Part shown: positions 37,227 through 50,700 of the stretch, one piece after another
How the letters are laid out: every line of letters begins with the position of its first letter
How positions within the stretch are numbered: the stretch's first letter is position 1
NCBI RefSeq assembly: GCF_047663525.1
Contig: NC_092593.1
Location: 22,429,501-22,493,500, forward strand
Source: Anas platyrhynchos
Taxonomy: Eukaryota > Chordata > Aves > Anseriformes > Anatidae
Direction of reading: 5' to 3'
DNA: 64,000 nucleotides
The notes under the pieces: generated by a model
What the model was told of the DNA's origin: nothing
Databases searched by the model: none
The model's input: only the letters and a program-made list of their open reading frames with translations
Made by a program: the position numbers and the translations under genes

Positions 37227-40200
37227 TTTCTACATTTAGCAGACACCTTTCCATTTTACCTTATGCGCTGTTCTCCCAAAATGCGAATAACATTCACGTC
37301 AATAATTGAAGGTGATCACCATCCTGCCTTGTGAGTCGCTGGGGTGGAGGATACGCACAGCAAGCCAGAGCACGGCACACCAGAAGGCCTTGCTGACCCA
37401 CAGCCCAACAACACTTCTGTAGGGCAACTCTTGTTAAGGCAACAAAATTCTCTTACAAAATACTATGAAGTTATTTCCTAAGTGGTAAAGTTTACCATCA
37501 CAGCATTAAAAGTAAAATAAAATATGACCAGAGAAGTATCACAATTTTAATATTTTTGTGGATACAACCAAAGTTTGACTTAAGCTTGGCTGCTTGTATA
37601 CAGGTTTCATTGATAGGGATTTCAGCGCCCAAATAAATTCTGCAGAGAGATTTTCAGTTGGAGTTTAACTAGGGCCTGACACTATGCAATACCTCCCCCA
37701 TGTCCCCAAAGAAAAACAAGAGTGTGGTCTTCCACCAATAGCTGCTCTTCTGCCAAATCTATTCTATGTCTTCATACAGATTTATGCCAATATTTTATAT
37801 CCCAGTCTCCCCTTTAAAGTAAAATTTTGCCTTACAAAGCAGTTTCGTTACTCTCAATAGCTTTACTCAGATCATCCCCTCTTTACTACAATGTAAAAAA
37901 GGTGAGCATATTTACAGCCGGGGCAGTAAGACCCTTGAAGTGGAAAAGGCTGCTGCTGGTAAGCTGTGGGAATGCACCAAAATAACATCACTAACCCGTT
38001 ATGACAAGAAGGAAAAGTGTGTGGCTGCTCTCGTGGCAGATGCAAAACCTCCAGTAGTTTAATTTGTTATACAAGTAAAACAGATCAATTGATTGTATCT
38101 CTATGACACTGAAATTCAGCCTCACACACTGAATTTTCTTAGGGAAGAGCAATCTTTATCAGAAGTACTTGCTTGCTCTGCTTTCTGGCTGAGGAAGATC
38201 TTGCAACGCTTGACACGCCAGTTTCAATTTACAGGACTCCTGACAACATCATCTGAGAAATTACACATTTGTGTTGGTCTTCTTCAGAAATCGGGTTCTT
38301 AAAATGTGACCCCTTGTTTGTAACCACAGGCTGTCTGACTGGAAGTGAATACAGTTGTCAGCTGGTGGGGCACAAATTTTTAATGTCAAGCATCCAAGAA
38401 TCCCTGAGAGCTCCATAGCCTATAGTCACGTCTGCCTTAAAGTAATTTTGGAAGAAAGGTTTATTTCCTGCCTGCACAGTTCTAACTGCCAACCTATACG
38501 TAACATATATTTGTTCTTTCTTCATTTCAAGGTGGGCAATAACATTTCCTTGTACGTTATAAAGACCCAAAGAAGAATATATCACTAAGGATTTTAGGTG
38601 CTTAACTCTCTTAGACTGCTTGAAAAAAATCAAAGGACAATACTTGGAGTTGCATAAGACCCTGTTAAGACATTTATAGATCATTAGATGTCAGAAAACA
38701 CACTTTTCTGAACATCTTGCCTATAAACTATGAATTAAAACCACAAATGTATGCAGTGGTAATTAAATCTTCCTAAAGTTCATCTTTAAGATTTGTGTTA
38801 CAATTGTTTACCACGTTTCCGGTAATGTCTTTTGTGAATTCTCTTCAATTTTATGAAGGTCTTGTGAACCAATCTCCAACCTATTTAAAAAGAAAATGTT
38901 TTCTGTGCCATTTTGCACTCGTGGTCGTTTGGAGCTCTATTTCAGCTTCATTAATATTGATGCAACTTGTCTCTCCATTCATTCTCAGTAGCTTCTTTGA
39001 AATTAATCTTCAGCATTTGCTGTGATTTGTTTCTGTTTTGTGCTTCATCCCTGAGTCCAGCTCTTCTCTAGTTAATTTTGTTTTCTTTATTTTTATCCAC
39101 TTGCTATGACTGTTCTACTACTTGTGCCACTGTGGTGTGTCAGTCCTTTATGGGATCCCTGTTTCGTCTCTGCCTTTCACTGTGATTTTCCGTCATTATG
39201 GGCCTCTTGAATAAAAATGTAGCCCTTGTTTCTGACAAAGTCCATGTTCCTTTTCTTTTCTTTCTGTGTGATTTTCCATCATTACAGTTCTTAAATTTCT
39301 TGAATAATGATATATACTATGAACAAATGGATGGAGCAGTAATGGCTTCATCAGTGTTTTCTAAAATGTATCTGCAGCTTTTAAAGCATACAGTGCTACA
39401 GCAGAGTCTGTGCCATGTTTGTAAAAGCATGATTTTTAAAGTGTATTTTGTAGTCTGTTGATGACTATGCCACTCTGCATTAATAATTTGACTTCTTTCT
39501 AGGATTATCTACTTCTTAGGATAGTGGTTCCAAAATTATATTGAAGTTGAGGAGTAAGTATTAGCACTGAACGTCTTTGAATAAAATGGTGAAAACATAA
39601 TCACTTAGTGATGTTTACAGTAATACCACTGTTTTATAAAAATAACAATACTCTTTCTAGACCTTTTACACACATTAATAGATTTAGAATCCTCATTAAA
39701 AATTAGATAAGATTCTAACCTGAAGCACTGTATCATAATAAACAAGTAATAATAAATGCTTAAAAAAAATGTTTCTGCAAAAATGAAAGTGATAAATGAA
39801 AAGTTGTACTTCACTACTAATTAGTTACATTTGAACTATGTCAAGTACATAATGGAAACCAAAATTGTGAAAATACATAGAGTTAAAATCTCAATAAATA
39901 ATGTCAGTTCACCAGTTTGAACAATGGAAATGCTTAATAAACCATAATGTAAATGGGGTTAAAAATAGGGATCAAAACATAACCCATTTCTCACCTTTTT
40001 TGATATTAGTGGTATGGTAACCTAGTCTACAATGTCTTCTAGTTATAGTGAAGGGGGAAAAAGTTAATTACAAAATGATAACCAAGAATGTCAGTGACAT
40101 TAGCATCACCTTTTTTTACATTATCTCTTAAACGATAGCCACTAGTGTTTCAGTTTGGCCAATGAAAGTAAAGCTCAAAGGACTCTAACAAAGATCTGGA

Positions 40201-41141
40201 ATGCCTTGCACAAAGAGTAAAGAACGTTTGGTGATGCTCACCAGGATCAGCCAAAAGTCCAGTAACTGCCAGAAACGTCCATGAAGCCTGACTGAGTCTG
40301 ACAAAAGTCCAAGAAGTCTGACACAGAAAATCTGCGGCCCAGTAAAGCACGCATGTCAACAGGCCCCACAACTTGGTGCAGGACCAACTACAGTTTCACA
40401 CTGAAGTTTAAATGCAGCTCTCTGGTGGGATTTCTTACAGTGCTTCCTCAGGGAACTCTACTCGCATCAGGGCTGCCCTGGGCACAGGCAGTGAGCCCTG
40501 GGCAGGCAGGAGCTGGGCAGCAAGCCTCAGCCCATGCAGCTCGTGGTAATTAATGCTCCTTGCCTTGATTTAGCTCAAAACATACAGCTGAGAACATTTT
40601 GCACATCCCACTCAGCTTACGTTCCAAAGGACCAGTGATTGTTTAATAATGTTAGTACTAACAATTTCTTCTGACTACTTTCCCTTACAGCAGGTTCACA
40701 GTGATTCTGAGGCACTGCTGCTTCAGCTAAAAGCCTTAAGAAGAGCCCTCATTTATGGTATCTATCTGCCACGCAACCATCCCACTCCTACTTTCCCTCC
40801 ATGGTGTTTCATGGGTTGGAACATGTAGATAGATGGCCAGTTTCAAATAGCTGTGCTTCAGGAAAGATGAAGTGTCATTACTTTAGGCTAATTGTTGTAT
40901 GGCCTGACAGACACATATGATGCATTTACAACCTATGGAAAAGAAATCTAGGCAATTGCTTGTAGGGCTTTGTCCGACCCTTCTAATGAAATGGTAGGGA
41001 TTGTTTTGCAGCACAAAGCGAGAGAAGACTTAAAAGAAATGGGGACAATTTTAGTGATACCCTTGCTTCAATACCCGATTTAGGAAAATTGGATACAAAT
41101 TGACATTTCTCATAAGTAGGTGGTTGAGAACAAATTAGGTT

Positions 41142-41172
<31 letters not shown>

Positions 41173-41701
41173 CTTCCAGGTAAAGGTACTGTCTTTTCTT
41201 TCTAGCTAGGATGAATTTTGAAGTCCCTTCTCAAGTGCAAGTTCCAGTCCTAATCCCTCTTGGTTTCAGAGAAGAACTGATAAAACTAGTATTTGACCAC
41301 TATTTGTATCACTCAAAGCACATTCCAGCCAAAAAGCCATGAAAGGTTTCAAGTCATTTTCTTCAAGTTATTTTCTAAGTTGTTTTCTGAGCAGACTCAG
41401 GCGTGAAACTTCACAATGAAAGTATTGTTTTGTTATGCAAAGAGCCAAGCACAGCCAGATTTTGTTTTCAAATCAAAATGATAAATAAAACATGCAGAAA
41501 ATAAAAAGGCTTGCAGTATAAAAAAAGTTGTTAAAAATGAAGAAAGTTTCTGAGAATTTTGCCTCACCAGCCACCATAGTTTAGAACAAAAACAGGAGCT
41601 CACACATTTGTTGCTTTTTTCACTAGATAAAGGTAGAAATACAGATGATTTCATAGGAGAATTTTTGATCAAGTTAACTTTTTACAACAGTTACCTGTAA
41701 G

Positions 41702-41725
41702 AGATACTGTTTCACAACAGTATCT
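41702..41725. repeat. Small perfect inverted repeat (10-bp arms, 4-nt loop)
   Basis: AGATACTGTT pairs with AACAGTATCT around the loop TCAC. No T run follows and no gene is near, so no function is assigned. Confidence 0.8.
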
Positions 41726-44700
41726 GAAACACTTTTCACGTTGACTAATGTCTTCCGTGTAATTCCAGCAGAAATACAGGCTACTTTACAAAGGCATCCA
41801 ACAATCGAGATGTCCAGTCACTGAAAATCCACCCCAATGCAAATCTTAACACTTACCATTTCTCAGCATTCACCTGTAGGAAACCAGTGATGATATTCTG
41901 TCTATATCTTCTGCATATTTTTAAACTGATAGTGTGTGGAGAAACACAGGAGACCTCTTATCATCTCACTTTCAGTCTCACAGGTCAAATATTCAAGAAA
42001 ACTAACAACAGCAGCATCTGCAGACTCATCTGTCTGTGGGGCAGAAGAATTCCTCTCAATTTAAACCAGAAGTGATCTTCAGTTTCTCCAGTTATTTCTT
42101 CTGTCATTTCTGTGGTGGTTTTTGTTGTTGTTGTTCAGCACTTGGTGTATCACTGGTGTCAGAGACTGAAACACTGCCTCATGATTCTATGAGTTTAAGA
42201 TTCACACTTCCCTTAAGATGTATATTGTCAAGCACAAAATGCCTAAAAAACAGCATTCAGCCAAGTACGATATGATGGTCACTACTGCCAGCATTAATCT
42301 CACTGGTGTGATAACACAAGGGGCTGGATGACCCCCACACCATCAAAGCTGAAGAAAAGTTATATCCACTGCCAGAGCACCGGTTGTGTTAACCACAAAA
42401 ATATATTTAATGAGCAAAATAATGACCACAATAAAATACCTTTAAGTGGGTAAAGCACTTGTTAAGAAACACATGAAGTGCTCGTATAGATGTGCAAATT
42501 CCAGTCAACCCCACAGCCCATACCTGGAAGAATAAATGACAGAGAAGTCAGAATGCAACATTCAGCTCTCAAGACCAGAAGACGAATGAGGTAATTAAAA
42601 ACATGGGCCTCTTACCTAGCCTTGTTAAATTCAGGACTTGCTTAACTTTCTTCTACCCAGCTGAGAAACATCAAGCTGTTTAAGAAACACCCAAGCAAGG
42701 GCTTTTGGGAAACAGCCAGAGCTTGAGGACTCTTTAGTGCCTTCAGGGCTTAAATAAGAAAATCTGGAAAGCTTCTCTAGCGTTTCAGGAAGCTGCAAAA
42801 TGAGTTAAAACCGTTAATTGCACAATTACAGGTGATGTTCTGTGACTGAACATAGTTTCTTAGCCATCTTTACCAGATTTTCTTAGATTTCTAATTCAAA
42901 GACCCCAACAGGCAATGAATTAAAAACACTGTCTTGGAGATCTCACGTGTAAGAGTGTGCAATGAGCAAATGCAATCATTACAATACAGAGACAAATTCA
43001 CAAAGTAAATAATTCCTGTTTTTTTTCTTACTTCAGATGTCATTTTCATATCAATGTTGTCTAAAACACAACATCATATTAGATACTACACACTGAGAAT
43101 GGGTATGAATAGTTTAAAAAGTAGTTGTACTTATTGTTTCTGTTCAAGGTCCGATAATTACGTATGTGCTCAATGTTCAGTCACAACAGAACTCAAAAAT
43201 TCTCGAGTCATGAGTTTGACTTGAAAGTAATAAGAACATGCAGCATTTTGAAGGATGGAAGAAAGATAAAACAGTGATTTACTTTTGGATTTTTGAACAT
43301 CTAAGGGCTGCTGCTAATTCCTCTTTAAAACTCTCAGCCTTAAATATGTTTATAAAGATGTCTGGGTGCAACTTGAAGTGGGACACAGAAGCTGCTGTAT
43401 ACTGAAGCCATTCTCATAAGATGTAAAGCGAGGGTGTACTTCACACCAGGAGATTTGTAGCAATTCCCTGCTACTGGACAGAGTTTTCCTGAAAGTGTGA
43501 GCTCTCCTATAAGCTGCTCAGCAGAGCACTCTATTAACCCTGTAAGCTGACTGAAGCAGTCTGATGCAGGCAAAATATTTAAATTTGGCGGTAATCACAA
43601 ACAGCAGTATCTCCAGAGTATGAAACGTGACCTGTTTTTTTTAATTGCTCACAAACACGTCCAACGTGACATGGGTACAAATCACTAAACCTGAATTTGC
43701 CTGGATCCAGCTCTGTGAATGACACACTGTAAGAAGGGTTTGGCTGTGAAGCTTTGCCAGTTTGGTCAACAATCAGTCAAATGAAAAAATAATGCTCCTA
43801 CATCTCTGCGTTGGAGCACATCTGAGTTGGTCTGTTTGGAGCACATAAATTACAACAACAAGGCCACCTCTGGCTTTGATTAGCCTTCCTGCACCTGACA
43901 AAGGGTCCACCAGAAAAAGAGACCTCTGTGCAACTTCAGTATTTAAGTTTCATATTCCTGTAATTCATGGAGTCTGCAGGAATCAAACATTTACAAAATA
44001 CTTGATAACTTAAGGTTTTAAGGTTTTTCTCCCTTTTCCAGTATGTACCTTGCAGTGTTATTGACTGAAGAAGTACCAGACTATTTAATTTTGAAACGTA
44101 GAACTGGTACAGACTGTTAACTGTAGTAGGTATCTGCATCTACAAACTGGGAATTCACCCCAGAAGAACACCTGAAATAAAATCTCCTGATTTCAAAAGC
44201 CCTAAATACTATTTCTTGCAATGTGTTTGCAATTAAGAAGCTTGAGACTCTCTTTTGTTTAGCTGAAATTAAAGATGATAATCTAAAGTCTTGAAACCCT
44301 GAATCACAAAGATTTGCCGCATTTCTCCTAATAAAAATGTTCTATAAAAATCTTCATTACATTCTCTGCGATGGGGTGAATGAACTCTAAAAAGGAAATC
44401 CTGTAATTGGGTCTGAAGTTAGAATCCAGTCATGAAATAACAGTTTCCTTGAGTATCAAGACATTTGCTTATAAGGCCTTCTATTTATTACACACCTTTT
44501 GTTTCCACATCATATAGCTTCAACTCTTCTGAAAGAGACTAAACAGAGACTATTTTTAATTTTGTTACCAACAACTGTGAAATAATCCTTACAAATCAGT
44601 AATACCAGTCCAGGAATGCTTACAAATAAACAATTTGCAAATGTGGGCTAGATATAATTAGTATGGCTTGATGAATGAGCTCCTTTCTTTGCATTTTTAA

Positions 44701-47680
44701 CAGTCATGGCTATGTTGATCTGGGAACAGAATGCCTTTAGCATCAATGTCCATTTTAGATAGTAATGCACAACTGAAAGCATATTCAGATTCTACCCACT
44801 ACACCTTTTCTTGTATTTCCCATCACCAATACAGAACTGCATCTGGAAGGATTTTCTTAAAGCAGATTGATCACATGTGAAACTGCTCACAAAGACAGGT
44901 TATGAGTCTCTTCAGTTGTGTGTATCTCTGTGGCTACATACTACTTCCAACCCTTATAAACAAAAAAAAGGTTGAAAATCAATAAGAATTACAGGTATAC
45001 CTCATCTTCTGACAGTGTTACGTCTGGACAATTACAGCATTACATTGGCATGCTAAATGACAACGTGCATATTCACAGTGTTAATGTATTCATACTAAGG
45101 AGCTAATTGATTTTCATTTTGTTTCCATCATAGAAAAGCTGATTTAAAAATATGTGGTTTTTTTTCCCCTTTGGCTTGTCCCAAAATGGAAATTAAAATC
45201 ACAAGCTTTTCTGTTTTGGCAGTTAAAACGTATGTATGCAAATGAGGTACAGATACACGATGCCAGAGCTTTCTAGGTCCTTCTGCCTTTTCATTTAATA
45301 AAATAAATACTTGTATGCAAACATCAGATCTCATCCTAGAGCTAATATATACAGCTAATATATAATTACTATGAGATTAGATGTGATCCTAATCTAATAG
45401 CAAACATGGTACAAGTGAGGTGGGATTTTCAAATGAACCCTTCAGCAGAGGCCAGTTCAGTATCTCAGTGTCAGTCCAAGCCCTTTTGTCAGACACACCC
45501 TAACACACTACTATTTAACTGCCTTCAGACAGACCAAGCATTCTTCCAGCCAAGCAAAGCAGCTTTTATCACTAATGTTTCAACATTTAAGAAGACTGTA
45601 AAACTGGGTAGGAATTTCGCTACAGTCTGTTCTAAGGCCCTGTCACCGGCTTCAGGGTGAGCAGTGTGAGAGGGTTATTCACAGCTAGTTTCCCTGAGCT
45701 TGGGTAGCGTTACGCATACAGCGCTGCACTAGGAATTTTGGCTAATCCCCCCAAACTGCTGCATTCTGAGTACCCCACGTTACCCACAGGCAGGGCTCTG
45801 CACACTCTTACACAAGTGGGCTTCTGAAGAACAAAGCGACAGCAACCAGCGGTCCTTGCGCTGCTGAAGGTGCATCCTGTCCAGACAAAACGTCAGCAGA
45901 AAAGTTCTGGTGCAAGCAGAGACAACAGCTACATAACCCTACAGAACGGCTCAGTTGGCTTTGTGTAACTGTCCCTCCTGCTCAGATACTGGCATGCTCC
46001 CATTCCTGCTCTCCTAGCCATGTGGAGCACACACTCTTTGGCCACATGTTAGATTTCATACTTTATATTATTTAAATACCACACCGCTGGGTGTTATTAA
46101 TCAGAATCTAAATATTTTGGAGCTGTTTGTTAAACAAATTTCTTGCATCAAAACCTAGAAAATCCCGATCTGAGACACTCAGCTGCCTTGAAGCTCTCTT
46201 CAGAGAGCACTTCAAAGAGTAACCCTTTCAGAGAGGTCACTTCACTACAGACAACCGAGTGAATGCAAGGAAACATTTTTGTTTTAAAAGTTAGCAAGAA
46301 CAAAATGTTACGTAATAGCTCTAAATTGTTGGACTATTTAGGAAGTCATGTTAAAATAGTCAGGTTCCAGGATGAGGCTTGTCTTATAACTTTTGGCATG
46401 CGTAAGCTACAAAGCATGTCTATTATTAATTTCAGAAATAGTTGTGGGTACCTACAGTGAATTAAATTGTCACTTTTGATGTAATTATTAAGCAAGATTG
46501 CAGACCCTGCTCAGAAGTTCAAATAGCGGCCGTTTCAAAAGTTCCCTCAGTAGTTCCGAGTCCTAGGGCAACCTACAGTGACTTTGTCACACAGGACCAC
46601 GGTATGAAAGCTCTTTTTGTTTAAAGCCTCTCTTCTCAACCCCACTTACGGCACAGTGGTGTGAAAGCAAGAGATAGTGGCTGTCGGTACATGAAATGCA
46701 TCTCATTCACATTTCTCACACAGACATGCAAACAACGTGGAGCGTAACAAAGGCGCACGTGGTACCTGTCACTCGACTTCAAACCTGCAGATTTGTTGCC
46801 AGTACGAAACGATCTCAGACTGAACAACCTAGCTGCAGCAAATAAAATCTAGCGGGCAGCCGTGTGGATGAACATCCTTCACGTTATCAATCAGGCTGCA
46901 GGAGTCTGTAGCACCACTTCCACCTTTTTACCGAAAGTGATGGCTGATCGAGGAGAGTTAAATCAGCCCCGTCACAGCTCTGTTGCTAAACCAAAGAGAG
47001 ACACTCGAGCAGACATACTGGTGCTGGACCTGCTGCATTCTGAAAAGTAGAAACACATCAACGTGGGTATGCTTTTAAATACTGCAAAACTGGGGGGAGA
47101 CGGGGAGATCGTTCAGCTACACATCAGAAAAAAAAAGTATCAGCTACACAGGAAGAAATTGTGATCCCTTCTGAATTTTCAATACAGAGCCACAAATCAC
47201 ATGATTTGTGATGCTGTTTTAAGCATTGCTGTTTGCAGACTTCACAAATGAAACAGAAGACACAAGTAACAATGTAATTCATTGGACCTTTTCTTATTCA
47301 GTGATAACTACTTAAAAACCAAAATAACTTACAACATGGTTGTAGCTAATTACAAAAATAACCCTTGCAAAAAGAAATAGTTTTGTCCCTAGATCTACTA
47401 AATATTTAATAATGACGAAAAGGCAGTACATGCAATTTAGAAAGTAAATAAGGATGCATATTTTGACTTGGAAAAACATTGTGTCCAAGGTTATATACTT
47501 TAAATATGAAAGAAGTATAATGAGAGAAAAAGTGGGCAACCTGTGTAATCATGCAACATTTGAATAGCTGGTACCTCAGTTTCCCTTTCCAAGGAAAAAG
47601 AAAGTACAACACCTACTCTCCAGAGGGGCAGCTACATTTGATGATCTGATTAAGTTGTTTCTAGAAATTAAATTCTTAAA

Positions 47681-47797
47681 TTAAATTGTTTCTAGAAAGA
47701 AGATGGTATTAAATTGTTTTTATTTTTACCGGTATTCAATTATTTTGAATTTGTTTGAAGATGGTATTAAATTGTTTCTAGAAAGAAGACAGTATTA
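47681..47797. repeat. Local interspersed duplication
   Basis: A 31-bp unit (TTAAATTGTTTCTAGAAAGAAGA...GTATTA) occurs at 47681-47711 and again at 47767-47797 with two mismatches. An overlapping unit (GAAGATGGTATTAAATTGTTT) occurs at 47699-47719 and 47757-47777. This is a nested local duplication in AT-rich DNA. Confidence 0.85.
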
Positions 47798-50700
47798 GCA
47801 GACAAATTATTAAATATATTTATCTGAACATGTTTTCCACTGTCAACGGTGCAGATGGCCTGGAAAAGTGATTATTTCTTAGTCATGCAAACTGTTTGAA
47901 TGCAAAACAAAACTGCCAGCACTTTCAGGGCAGCATCAGTGTTTGAAGGGGATTCCTTTTCTTTTGCTCTTTCTGACTGTTTTATAGTAACTTCTGTTTG
48001 ATTATGTTAAACCTCTCTTATCTACAATATTTACTTTAAGAATTTAGCAAGATATTGTATCTCTTATCCCTTTTATTCCTCTTCCCCCCCCCCTTTTTTT
48101 TCCTCCAGTAGGTATATATATGTCCCTAATAGGTCAAAATCTAATTCTTAGTATTTGGTACACCGTCTGTATTTTAAAGTAGGATATTTCAAGTTTGGTC
48201 TGATCCAGATTTTCATGTATGGCAAAATCCTACCAACAGGTATCAAACGTCTTGTTTCATGACTAATGATCAGCTCTGAATCCCATCCTTACTGATATTT
48301 GCTCTTCAGAGATGGGGAGGGGGGGGAACAACCGCACAACATGTTTTATAAAGCTCAAATTGGCCTTATCAAACAAAACATCTGCTAGATTTGTGAGTGA
48401 CTTGTGACAGCAGGAGACATCAGCACTGGCCTCACCAAGAGAAGCCACTGCAGTTAATGGAAGCTATTATGGAAGAATTCTGGCAAGAATATTTTTTTCA
48501 AACAGGAAAAAAAAAAGAAGAATATGTTATGTTGTTATGGCAACAGCTATTTGAAAAATACTGTAACAAAAGGCAATCGAATATCAAACTACCAAGCTGG
48601 TACTTTGACTATTTGGTTTTCCTCTTAAGCAGCTGATTTTACAGAGATCCCCTTCCTCTTCCTTTCTTGGCCACAAGTGTGCGTGCACAGGTAACAGAGC
48701 ATCTGCAGATAGTCTGTGTCCACAGAATTTCTGTCCTAGAGCTGCAAAACTTGAGATACAGCAGATTTTTACATCTAACTGGAAGAACACCCAGTGTTAT
48801 ATGGGCTGAATGCCTCACTCACATACCAATAAAAGCACATTTTGTAGTATTTCCAGTCTGCACTTTTGGCACAGAGGTATTCTGGGACTCCCTGGTTACA
48901 GGATCCCTCCAGCCTCTCTGCAAGTACCACATCAACTGCTGGAACAGAGCAGTATCACTTCTGTTCCACGTGTGCACCTGCACCTCCCCAGCTGCGGGGA
49001 GAGCAGGGGTCCCGCACACTGAGGATTTCAAGCAGAATGCAACACCCTACCTTTCCAAGGCCCGCAGCTGGATCACCTACCTTACAATTTTATTTTTTAT
49101 TTTTTTAAGTTTCTCTGAATGAACCCAAGTTTCTCCATGTACTCACCTTCACCTTACTCAGGTAGGGTTTCTCTCGAGGCCAGTGAGTATCAAGCTGGGT
49201 AGGGACTACGCCACCTGGCTATGTGGTGTTACCTACCAGTTTATGTGTGGGGGTACTCCGAAAGAGCTTGAGGACGCTGCTGCCTCTTCCTCTCAGACCT
49301 ATATTTTGATTCATCATGTCTCAAAAAAAAAAAAAAAAAAAAAGACAAACACCACGCACTGCTGTCTCAGGCTGAACACACTTAGGCGCTTTGCTAAATT
49401 TCCTCTAAATGGCATAATAGAGTTACACAGTGTAAGTATTGCATAGGTATGGCAAACATATTTCTTAATACAGAGGGGAGAACCTACGTTTTGTTACACT
49501 GATTTCAATCACTCTGAGGTGCTCAACAGTCTACTTTTAAACTGAGTCCCATTGTAATGAGATAAACTAACATGTTTTACCTAACAGAAATAGGAACCTG
49601 GGGGGGATATGATACAGATATTAGCTTCTAGTTGTTTTGCTGTAACAGAGAATTTTGGAGTCGCATCATTTTCTAACTAGGCAACTGTTTGTTAGTGCCA
49701 ACACTGAAAAATAGTCATGTTAGTGTGCAATAACAGACCTGAGAAATATTGAAGTTAGATAGAAAAAACGCATAACAACTTATTTTCTATCTGTTCTCTG
49801 CAACCATTCAAACTCAGAAATAATGTGCTATGTAAGTCCTACTGACACTCGTAGGTATCTATGGGACTGGGTTTGGAAACTGAATGCAAATGGCAGCATT
49901 TTCAAACCCACCCCAAAATCCCTGGAGCATTTCAGACATTCCAGTCAAAGTGATTCTTTAATGTGGGACCTACTTACCACATTTGTTTTACATTAGAAAA
50001 CGCTGTATAGGTTGTTTACATTTGGAAAAGTCAGTGGAGAGAGATTTCTGTAAGTGTTCTGAAAGAAAGATTGCACCGTTACTGTAGCAAGGACAATTAT
50101 GGACAGACACAGGTAATAGCTGTTTAGAAAATGTTAGGAGCATTATTGTGGATAATAGACATTCTTTTCTTATCATTGCCCTTACCCGAGTTTCATTTCC
50201 ATCGGTGTTGTCTGCCTAGATTGCTTAAGACAGCTGCAGTCCTCTCATTTACATTAAGGTAACAAAAAGTTGACTGCTGGGTTGTCCCAGACGGAGTTCA
50301 TCTGTACAAAGGTCTGAAACTGTGAGGGAATACCTAAAATGTCAGACATGTCCAATATGTAGTGCTGCTGCAAATTATCACCTCTTCCAGGTCAGAAAGG
50401 CCAAAATAATTTCCAGCTCTATTTTTCTGAAAGCCATTTTCATTTAATCTGTCCTTTACAAATGGTAAATTTAATGAGAACTTCAGGAATAACTCAAACT
50501 AAAATTAAGAAAAAACCTTGATATATATGTATTCAATTCAAATGTATTTCAGTAAGCAACAACCTGGCCACTATTGAAACAGTTCTCAAGTACTATTGAA
50601 ATAATAGGTATGTTCGCAAAGGAAACCTGCTTTCTTTTACAGCAACTGTATGCATTATTTCAGCTTCTTCTGATAATAGCACATTTAATACCAAGGCCAA

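Noticed and set aside
41702-41725. Rho-independent-type terminator
   Set aside because: The hairpin has no T run after it, and the window is a eukaryotic genome where such terminators are not used.
48667-49122. 151-codon plus-strand frame
   Set aside because: No family motif, overlapping frames in other registers, no splice or promoter context.
49183-49446. Processed pseudogene with poly(A) tail
   Set aside because: The 23-nt A run is preceded by a frame without any recognised protein, and no target-site duplication was found.
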